From contig JALUYN010000053.1 in the NCBI GenBank assembly GCA_027012915.1, positions 1 through 22,358 on the forward strand: DNA of 22,358 nt, given 5' to 3'. The stretch's first letter is position 1; each line of letters starts with the position of its first letter. A program made the position numbers and the translations under genes. The notes beneath the pieces are model-generated. The model worked only from the letters and a program-made list of their open reading frames with translations. It searched no databases and was not told where the DNA came from. This DNA comes from Cellvibrionaceae bacterium. Its GTDB lineage: Bacteria > Pseudomonadota > Gammaproteobacteria > Pseudomonadales > Cellvibrionaceae. Of this stretch, positions 16,220 to 22,358 are shown in pieces.

Positions 16220-17488
16220 TCAGCTGAAAATTCCCTTGAACAGGAAGAAAAATAAAATTGCCAATCCGGCCCCCGCCGGCAGCGTAATCAGCCAGCTGGT
16301 AAAAATGGTACCGACCACGCGCAAGTTCAGTGCGCCAATACCTCGTGCCAGGCCCACACCCAACACGGCACCCACCAAGGTATGAGTTGTGGAAATAGGC
16401 AAGCCAGTACCAGACGCCAATACCACAGTAGCAGCAGCACCCAGCTCTGCTGCGAAACCGCGGCTTGGTGTCAGTTCGGTAATCTTCTTACCAATGGTCG
16501 CAATTACCTTCCAACCGTAGGTTGCCAGACCAATCACAATGCCGATACCACCCAGCAGCAAGATCCAGCTGGGCATGGAGGTTTTAGCCGCTACCGCACC
16601 AGTACTCACTACACCGTAGACTGCCGCCAGCGGACCCACCGCGTTAGCCACATCGTTGGAGCCATGTGCAAACGCCATGGAGCAAGCCGTAAACACCATC
16701 AAAATTGCAAACACACGCTCAACACTGGCAAAGCGGTTGTCCTCATTGCCCTCGTCTTTAACATTGCGCATTAACCACATACCCAGTGCCATAACAGCCA
16801 GACCCACCAGAGCGGCCATACCCGCACTTTCCAAGAAACTGAACTTCATGCCAGTGTCTTTGAAAACGTGCTTCAGGCCCTTGAGCAAGGTCACCATAGC
16901 CATCAGGAAACCGACAAAAAACATGTAGATAGGGATGTAGCGTTTGGCGTTGGCAAACGGGTTGTCGGTGTTCAGAATCAAACGCTGTACGCTGCGGAAC
17001 AGGAAGAAGGCAATGGTGCCGGCCAACACGGGCGAAACCACCCAGCTGGCAACAATCTTACCCACCTTGCCCCAGGACACCGCATCCACGGAAATACCCA
17101 CAGCGGCAAAACCAACAATAGCACCGACGATGGAGTGAGTAGTCGATACCGGCCAACCCAGCGCACTGGCAATCAACAGCCAGGTGCCCGCCGCCAGCAG
17201 TGCTGACATCATGCCGAACACCAGCAACTCCGGTGTATCGGCCATCAGGGCCGGGTCGATAATGCCCTTGCGAATGGTAGAGGTCACTTCGCCACCGGCG
17301 AGGTAGGCCCCCAGAAATTCAAATACCATCGCGATCACAATGGCTTGTTTGATGGTCAATGCTCGGGAACCCACCGAGGTACCCATGGCGTTGGCCACGT
17401 CGTTGGCGCCAACACCCCACGCCATGAATACGCCAAACATACAGGCGAGAATCAGCAGCGTATTGCCGTGCTCAGCAAGAATGCTCAT
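16220..17488 (-). CDS. pit: PiT-family inorganic phosphate transporter
   Basis: The 422-residue inner-membrane permease imports phosphate, in PiT proteins typically as a metal-phosphate complex driven by protons or by sodium. Two inverted signature repeats identify the family: GVGANDVANAMGTSVGSRAL near residue 26 and FAHGSNDVANAVGP in the second half. STTHSIVGAIVGFA and ISTTHTLVGAVLGVG are matching second repeats. About ten or more hydrophobic helices flank a short cytoplasmic loop with charged residues (about 245-265). A good AGGAG ribosome site lies nine bases before the ATG. It follows the DUF47 gene by 21 bases in the standard two-gene arrangement. Downstream the transcript runs into the IS element, whose internal hairpin may now end it. 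Confidence 0.94.
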   Translation of the reverse strand: MSILAEHGNTLLILACMFGVFMAWGVGANDVANAMGTSVGSRALTIKQAIVIAMVFEFLGAYLAGGEVTSTIRKGIIDPALMADTPELLVFGMMSALLAAGTWLLIASALGWPVSTTHSIVGAIVGFAAVGISVDAVSWGKVGKIVASWVVSPVLAGTIAFFLFRSVQRLILNTDNPFANAKRYIPIYMFFVGFLMAMVTLLKGLKHVFKDTGMKFSFLESAGMAALVGLAVMALGMWLMRNVKDEGNEDNRFASVERVFAILMVFTACSMAFAHGSNDVANAVGPLAAVYGVVSTGAVAAKTSMPSWILLLGGIGIVIGLATYGWKVIATIGKKITELTPSRGFAAELGAAATVVLASGTGLPISTTHTLVGAVLGVGLARGIGALNLRVVGTIFTSWLITLPAGAGLAILFFFLFKGIFS

Positions 17489-17509
17489 GGTTAATAACTC
17501 CTAAATGAT

Positions 17510-18190
17510 CTATTTGGCGAGTAGCATCTGCAGGCGCGAGCCTACTTTCTGCGCCTTGTCGGCCAATTCACCGACCCACTCAATAATGCGATAGGTGAAC
17601 ATCACATCCACCGGCGGCAACTCTTTTTCTACCTTGAACAGTTTGCTGCGAATTGCGATCTGCAATTTATCGGTCTTGCTCTCAAGATCATCCAGTTTCT
17701 TAATCAGCTTTTGCACCAAGCGCACCTCAGGACCACCAAAACCCGCTTCCAACAGCTCATCCAGTTCGTTAATGGCCTTAAGGGCCTGTTCTGAAGTAGC
17801 GATGGAGGCTTTCACGAAGGCGGTCATGTCTTTGCGAATCTTTTTCGGCATGCGCATTTCACGACCCAACATGATACCGGCAATGTCCTTGGCACAGTTG
17901 GCGATCTGATCCTGCATGGTCAGCAGTTCCAACAGGTCGCCGCGAGGCACTGGCAGGAACAGACTTTTGGGCAGCTCCAGACGAATCTTCTTTTTCAGAT
18001 CGTCCGCCAGATTCTCCTGCTCTGAGATTTTCTGCTGAATTTCTCTCGCCAGATCCCAATCTTCCTTGTTGGTGGCATCAAAAAAGTCCGCCAGCAACAC
18101 AGCGGTGGCATGAGACGCCGCCATATGCTCCTGAATCGGGGTAATCGGGGATTTGCCAAACAGGCTGGCAAGGGGGTTTGAAATAACCAT
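17510..18190 (-). CDS. DUF47/PhoU-like phosphate transport accessory protein (TIGR00153 type)
   Basis: The 226-residue protein is all helical and charged with no membrane segment, matching the DUF47 family, which has a PhoU-like fold. Typical segments are a start with NPLASLFGKSPITPIQEHMA, a helix with DLKKKIRLELPKSLFLPVPRGDLLELL, DQIANCAKDIAGI, and a C-terminal RIIEWVGELADKAQKVGSRL. Genes of this family almost always precede pit, and the protein is thought to regulate or assist the transporter in the cytoplasm, by analogy to PhoU with metal binding through its acidic helices. The gene is first in a two-gene leftward operon with pit. A candidate promoter lies about 40 bases upstream. Confidence 0.92.
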   Translation of the reverse strand: MVISNPLASLFGKSPITPIQEHMAASHATAVLLADFFDATNKEDWDLAREIQQKISEQENLADDLKKKIRLELPKSLFLPVPRGDLLELLTMQDQIANCAKDIAGIMLGREMRMPKKIRKDMTAFVKASIATSEQALKAINELDELLEAGFGGPEVRLVQKLIKKLDDLESKTDKLQIAIRSKLFKVEKELPPVDVMFTYRIIEWVGELADKAQKVGSRLQMLLAK

Positions 18191-18226
18191 AGTAAGGTCT
18201 CTCGCAGGTGTCTTGACGCGGTGCGA

Positions 18227-18255
18227 AGTATAGTGACCTCCCCCTCAGAAAACAC
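18227..18255 (-). promoter_or_regulatory. Candidate sigma-70 promoter of the DUF47-pit operon
   Basis: Read leftward, a good -10 element TATACT (18232-18227) is preceded 17 bases upstream by GTGTTT, a weak -35. Transcription would begin near 18219 and give a leader of about 30 bases before the ATG at 18190. Further upstream there are AT-rich stretches and an ATGAC/GTCAT inverted pair (18264-18268 and 18283-18287) that could be a regulator site. Confidence 0.45.
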
Positions 18256-18330
18256 CCCGAAAAATGACATTTTTATTATGGAGTCATGAAGTTTTTTTGA
18301 AGAATTGATCTGGGGCAGGTTTTTGGGGTC

Positions 18331-18912
18331 CTAAGGCTGCAAAACAGCAATCACCTCGGCGTGATTCATGTGCCTGGCCCAATCCAGCGCGGTGCGACCA
18401 TCGCGGTCTCGCAGATGGCGATTGGCCGAGGCCTCGAGTAGCAATTCAACGCTCGGTGCACGCCCTTCTTTTGCCGCCCAGATCAAAGCCGTCCAGCCCA
18501 ACGTCGGCTCCTGTGCATCCAAATCCGGCTGGTACTCGAGCAGCAAGCGCACCAATTCGGGACTGCCCTCACCGGCGGTGACCATCAATACGCTATAACC
18601 ACCTTTATCCACGGCATTGACGTCTGCACCTGCTTCCAGCAGCAGGTGAGCCACTGCACGATGACCGTTTTGAGACGCACGCATCAAAGGTGTCCATAAA
18701 CAATCATCACGCTGATCGGGTGTATCCACTGAATCCAGCAAAATGGCCACTTCTGCGAGATCGCCGTGTTCTGCGGCCAAATACAGTTCCGTGCGGCCGC
18801 GGTTATCCCGCTCCGGCGCTTGATAGACCGCCGCTTTGACGATGAAGAACGTCATCAATACCATCACAATTGAAGTACTGTAGGGATAGCGGTAGGCAAA
18901 TTGCTGCAGCAT
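18331..18912 (-). CDS. Membrane-anchored ankyrin-repeat protein
   Basis: The 193-residue protein has one N-terminal hydrophobic helix (about residues 12-29), which is a signal anchor or uncleaved signal. After it come five ankyrin units of about 33 residues: about 40-70 (GRTELYLAAEHGDLAEVAIL), 71-104 (LWTPLMRASQNGHRAVAHLL), 105-138 (GYSVLMVTAGEGSPELVRLL), 139-171 (GWTALIWAAKEGRAPSVELL), and a shorter last one (DGRTALDWARHMNHAEVIAV). The repeats are likely periplasmic and bind a protein partner that cannot be named from the sequence. The start lies nine bases after the truncated SDR gene, with only a weak ribosome site, so translation is probably coupled to that gene. That may help explain why the SDR remnant keeps its frame. 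Confidence 0.87.
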   Translation of the reverse strand: MLQQFAYRYPYSTSIVMVLMTFFIVKAAVYQAPERDNRGRTELYLAAEHGDLAEVAILLDSVDTPDQRDDCLWTPLMRASQNGHRAVAHLLLEAGADVNAVDKGGYSVLMVTAGEGSPELVRLLLEYQPDLDAQEPTLGWTALIWAAKEGRAPSVELLLEASANRHLRDRDGRTALDWARHMNHAEVIAVLQP

Positions 18913-18921
18913 GTCTACGAC

Positions 18922-19283
<362 letters not shown>

Positions 19284-19309
19284 GACTATTCTAGAGATCG
19301 AAGAAAAAC

Positions 19310-19321
19310 CGGGTATACCCG
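19310..19321. promoter_or_regulatory. Perfect 12-bp palindrome, possible second operator
   Basis: CGGGTATACCCG is fully self-complementary. Its centre lies 41 bases from the centre of the 18-bp palindrome, close to four DNA turns, in the 200-base gap between the divergent SDR remnant and the GspE-like gene. The two sequences differ, so they need not bind the same protein. Confidence 0.35.
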
Positions 19322-19439
19322 CTGGATCAAACACCACGCATAAAATCGCGGCTATCCGCGCTGGCGGAATCTGGCTAGAATCAACCCAAGAGATCTTCGC
19401 GAGGGTCTGAATTTCAATGCGTGTGAACAGGGAGTGGGT

Positions 19440-21233
19440 ATGAACGACCAGGCGATTGGCAGCAGCCAAGCCACGTCAGATCGGGTGCTGGATTTACGTG
19501 GCCTGGTCAATGATCTAGTGGGCGATGGCCACCTGAGCCAGGAGGACGCCAATCTCCTCACCTCCCAGACGCGCAGCCGCGAACAGGCCGCCATGCACCC
19601 GCTGACGTATATCGGCAGCCATCTGTTTGAAGACCAGGCCATCAGCGGTGGTGTACTGGACGAAGCAATACTCACCGAATGGCTGGCTGGCAAGGCCGAT
19701 CTCAACGTGGTGCATATTGATCCCCTGAAAATGAACGTGTCGGCGCTCACGGAAGTAATGTCCTACGCCTTTGCCAAACGCCACGGCATCCTCTGCGTCG
19801 ATATGAATCAGGACGAAGTGGTGGTGGCCTGCTCCGAACCCTACTCCAACGCCTGGGTGCCGCAACTGGAACACGTCGCCCGCCGTACCGTGCGTCGCGT
19901 GTTTGCTCTGCCATCGGATATCTACCGCTACACGCTGGAATTCTATACGCTGTCCAAATCCATCAGCGGCGCCAAGGGCATCGCCGGCGCATCCAATGTC
20001 ACCAACTTTGAACAACTGTTGGAGCTCGGCGCCCTCAAAGACCCGGAAGCCAACGACCAGCACATCGTCAACATTGTTGACTGGCTACTTCAGTACGCCT
20101 TTGACCAACGCGCCAGTGATATTCACATCGAGCCACGCCGTGAGATTGGTCGAGTGCGTTTTCGCATCGACGGTGTGCTGCACCAGGTGTATGAATTGCC
20201 TTCGGCCATCACCACCGCGGTGACCAGTCGATTGAAAGTGCTGGGTCGCATGAACGTCGCAGAAAAGCGCCGCCCACAAGACGGCCGCGTTAAAACCAAG
20301 CGCGCTTCGGGCAGCGAAGTAGAGCTGCGCCTGTCGACGCTGCCCACCGCCTTCGGCGAAAAGCTGGTGATGCGTATTTTCGACCCCGATGTATTACTGC
20401 GCAGCTTTAGCGAACTGGGTCTGACCGGTGACGACTATCAGCGCTGGCGCAGCATGACCTCGCGCCCTCATGGTATCGTACTGGTCACCGGCCCCACAGG
20501 TTCCGGTAAAACCACCACGCTCTACTCGACCCTGAAGCAATTGGCCTCGAGTGAAGTCAATGTCAGTACCATTGAAGACCCCATCGAAATGGTGGAGGAG
20601 AGCTTCAATCAGACACAGGTGCAGCACAATATCGACCTGGACTTTGCCGCCGGCATCCGCACCCTGCTGCGTCAGGACCCGGACATCATTATGGTGGGCG
20701 AGATTCGCGATTTAGAGACCGCGCAGATGGCGGTGCAGGCAGCGCTGACCGGGCATTTGGTACTGTCGACACTGCATACCAACGATGCCGCCACCGGCGT
20801 CACGCGCCTGCTGGATCTTGGAGTTCCCTCCTATCTCATCAAATCCACAGTACTCGGTATTATGGCGCAACGCTTGATTCGTACCCTGTGCCCCCACTGC
20901 AAACAGGAAGGTAGTCTGGATTCCAACGCCTGGAAACAACTGGTAAGTCCCTGGAAAGCCGCCGAACCCAAAGTAGTCTATGAACCCGGTGGCTGCCTGG
21001 AATGCCGCAATACCGGCTACCTGGGTCGCCAGGGGATTTATGAAATCATGCCCATGACCGAAAGCCTGCAGGCACACGTAGACAGCGACTGTGACATCAT
21101 CGGTCTGCGCAACACCGCCATGCGCGAAGGCATGCACACATTGCGACTATCCGGTGCCCACAAGGTGGCTCAGGGTTTAACTACCATTGAAGAAGTTTTG
21201 AGCGTCGCGCCACCCCCGGAAAGCAATCAGTAA
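19440..21233 (+). CDS. Orphan GspE/PilB-family secretion ATPase
   Basis: The 597-residue cytoplasmic ATPase belongs to the family that powers type II secretion and type IV pilus assembly. It has an N-terminal region of about 175 residues that resembles a GspE/MshE N-domain, then a conserved middle with ASDIHIEPRR and RFRIDGVLHQV. The motor follows: Walker A GPTGSGKT at 351-358, an Asp box around Asp380 (STIEDPIEM), Walker B DPDIIMVGEIRD with Glu421, and a His box (GHLVLSTLHTNDA). A zinc site is complete with Cys484, Cys487, Cys519 and Cys522. I chose the ATG at 19440 because AGGGAG lies five bases before it; a GTG six bases upstream would place that site inside the coding sequence. No other pilus or secretion gene is nearby, so its machine is encoded elsewhere or unknown. 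It lies 151 bases before glnE. Confidence 0.9.
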   Translation: MNDQAIGSSQATSDRVLDLRGLVNDLVGDGHLSQEDANLLTSQTRSREQAAMHPLTYIGSHLFEDQAISGGVLDEAILTEWLAGKADLNVVHIDPLKMNVSALTEVMSYAFAKRHGILCVDMNQDEVVVACSEPYSNAWVPQLEHVARRTVRRVFALPSDIYRYTLEFYTLSKSISGAKGIAGASNVTNFEQLLELGALKDPEANDQHIVNIVDWLLQYAFDQRASDIHIEPRREIGRVRFRIDGVLHQVYELPSAITTAVTSRLKVLGRMNVAEKRRPQDGRVKTKRASGSEVELRLSTLPTAFGEKLVMRIFDPDVLLRSFSELGLTGDDYQRWRSMTSRPHGIVLVTGPTGSGKTTTLYSTLKQLASSEVNVSTIEDPIEMVEESFNQTQVQHNIDLDFAAGIRTLLRQDPDIIMVGEIRDLETAQMAVQAALTGHLVLSTLHTNDAATGVTRLLDLGVPSYLIKSTVLGIMAQRLIRTLCPHCKQEGSLDSNAWKQLVSPWKAAEPKVVYEPGGCLECRNTGYLGRQGIYEIMPMTESLQAHVDSDCDIIGLRNTAMREGMHTLRLSGAHKVAQGLTTIEEVLSVAPPPESNQ

Positions 21234-21342
21234 ATCGCCTCTTGATCTCAATCAGTCGGGCGATTGGCGAGCACCGCTAGAATAACGGTTTTTGCTCTTG
21301 GCTTCTGAACACTGAACACACTGATTCAGCAGCTTCTATTTA

Positions 21343-21387
21343 TTGGAAACCCTATTGTTGGAAACCCTATTGTTGGAAACCTCTATG
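21343..21387 (+). repeat. 15-bp tandem repeat, three copies, ending in the glnE start codon
   Basis: TTGGAAACCCTATTG occurs at 21343-21357 and again at 21358-21372. A third copy, TTGGAAACCTCTATG at 21373-21387, differs at three positions and ends in the ATG of glnE. Each copy carries GGAAA, a possible weak ribosome site, and begins with an in-frame TTG. The unit is a multiple of three, so the frame stays open through the repeats back to a TGA at 21322-21324. Confidence 0.85.
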
Positions 21388-22358
21388 CTGCCACTCGACA
21401 CCATCCCCGTCCGACTTCAAAAGGATCTGCAGCAACAGATCGAAGCGTGGCAAAACCGCGCCAGTGACGACGTGAAACACCGTTTGCAGCATGCCATCGA
21501 GGCATCACCCGAACTGGCGCAGCAACTGGCGCGCATATGGGCCACCAGCGACTTTGTCGCCAACACCGCCAACACTCAGCCACCAGCGTTTGCCGACTGG
21601 ATAGACAGCGGTGTCTGTGCACGAGCATTGAGTTTTGAAGAAATGCAGAGCCTGCTCGAGCAACGACTGGAGAAGTGTAGCGACAGTGGTGATGAAAAAG
21701 ATTTTGAACGGCAACTGCGCTGCTTTCGCCGGGATATGATGCTGCGCATTGTCTGGCGCGACTTCTGCCGCCTGGGGTCCATGCAGGAAACTGTACAGGA
21801 CACCTCCAATCTGGCCGACGTCAGTATTCAGGCGGCCATCAAGTTTTACTACGCCCAGCTGCAACCGCGCTGGGGCACCCCCATCGGCAAATACGACGCT
21901 AAACCGCAACCTATGATCGTGCTCGGCATGGGCAAGCTCGGCGGTGGCGAACTGAATATCTCCTCTGACATCGACCTGATCTTCTGCTACCCCGAAAGCG
22001 GGCAAACCGAAGGTGGCCGAACACAAATCAGCAACCAGGAATTTTTCGTCAAGCTGGGCCAGAAAATCATTGGCGGGCTGGACAACACCACCATGGACGG
22101 ATTTGTATTCCGGGTGGATATGCGGCTGCGCCCTTATGGCCAAAGCGGGGCTCTGGTACTCAATTTCGACTCTATGGAAGAGTACTACCAGACCCAGGGC
22201 CGTGAATGGGAGCGCTACGCCATGATCAAAGCCCGGGTCGTATCCGGTGAGGCCATTGCAGGCGGCGTCACAGCAGGCAAGCAACTCATGACTATGCTTC
22301 AGCCCTTTACCTATCGCCGCTACCTGGACTACAGCGCCATTGAATCCATGCGTGCAAT
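21385..22358 (+). CDS. glnE: Bifunctional glutamine synthetase adenylyltransferase/deadenylase, N-terminal part
   Basis: About 324 codons are present before the window ends, roughly the first third of the usual 950 or so residues. The product attaches AMP to glutamine synthetase when nitrogen is plentiful and removes it when nitrogen is scarce, under control of PII. The visible part is the deadenylase domain, identified by VLGMGKLGGGELNISSDIDL with Asp195 and Asp197 as the nucleotidyltransferase acidic pair, then DGFVFRVDMRLRPYGQSGAL and EEYYQTQGREWERYAMIKAR. The ATG at 21385 is the natural start, with GGAAA about seven bases upstream. In-frame TTG codons in the preceding repeats could add 5 to 14 residues. 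The gene lies after the GspE-like ATPase, separated by 151 bases that hold a 7-bp inverted repeat (21233-21239 and 21259-21265). Confidence 0.95.
   Translation, partial: MLPLDTIPVRLQKDLQQQIEAWQNRASDDVKHRLQHAIEASPELAQQLARIWATSDFVANTANTQPPAFADWIDSGVCARALSFEEMQSLLEQRLEKCSDSGDEKDFERQLRCFRRDMMLRIVWRDFCRLGSMQETVQDTSNLADVSIQAAIKFYYAQLQPRWGTPIGKYDAKPQPMIVLGMGKLGGGELNISSDIDLIFCYPESGQTEGGRTQISNQEFFVKLGQKIIGGLDNTTMDGFVFRVDMRLRPYGQSGALVLNFDSMEEYYQTQGREWERYAMIKARVVSGEAIAGGVTAGKQLMTMLQPFTYRRYLDYSAIESMRA

Noticed and set aside
18260..18287. Possible Pho box upstream of the DUF47-pit operon (ATGTCAT on the minus strand).
   Set aside because: Only one half-site resembles the consensus. The partner half at the proper spacing matches poorly on either side.
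19434..19439. GTG at 19434 as the start of the GspE-like ATPase.
   Set aside because: The AGGGAG ribosome site ends at this GTG, so it is correctly spaced only for the ATG at 19440.
21343..21387. The tandem repeat as a small CRISPR array.
   Set aside because: The copies are directly adjacent with no spacers and run into a start codon.

Overview
The window is a stretch of ordinary-density chromosome from what looks like a marine-type gammaproteobacterium of moderate GC. I infer this from the gene repertoire: RmuC, an AroF-type DAHP synthase, PiT plus a DUF47 partner, an orphan GspE-like ATPase beside glnE, and an AddAB-like nuclease/helicase pair of the kind found in several gammaproteobacterial lineages. 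The order may be Cellvibrionales, but this is a guess from style, not a measured placement. I see no tRNA, rRNA, CRISPR array, phage or integron.

Region 1-3.9 kb is a tightly packed leftward cluster, probably one transcript: rmuC (2389-3879), an AEC-family permease (1402-2352), a small membrane-anchored DUF2489 protein (890-1393), and an unrecognised exported protein (1-862) that runs off the left edge. A small TPR protein (3931-4350) is divergent from rmuC and convergent with a large membrane GGDEF/EAL sensor (4394-7336).

Region 7.5-13.7 kb holds two long rightward genes that overlap by 4 bases. One is a PD-(D/E)XK nuclease with a degenerate helicase-like N-terminus. The other is a UvrD/RecB-type helicase with its own C-terminal nuclease domain. 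Together they look like an AddAB/RecBCD-like double-strand-break resection machine.

Region 13.8-18.2 kb holds aroF (rightward) and a leftward phosphate-uptake operon (DUF47 regulator then pit). The two transcription units converge. A complete 1.27-kb IS4-family insertion sequence with 19-bp perfect inverted repeats sits in the gap between them. It has a possible translation-blocking hairpin over its transposase start and a strong hairpin with a T-tract on the antisense strand, which could now terminate the pit transcript.

Region 18.3-22.4 kb holds a leftward pair, a membrane-anchored ankyrin protein and upstream of it an SDR oxidoreductase reduced to its two ends by an in-frame internal deletion. 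Divergent from these are an orphan GspE/PilB-like ATPase and the start of glnE. The divergent promoter region has two perfect palindromes about four helical turns apart. glnE is preceded by a 15-bp tandem repeat that runs in frame into its start codon.

I did not find a convincing undescribed defence or mobile system. The best leads are the architecture of the IS element, the in-frame SDR deletion, the nuclease/helicase pair, the two palindromes, and the repeat at the glnE start.
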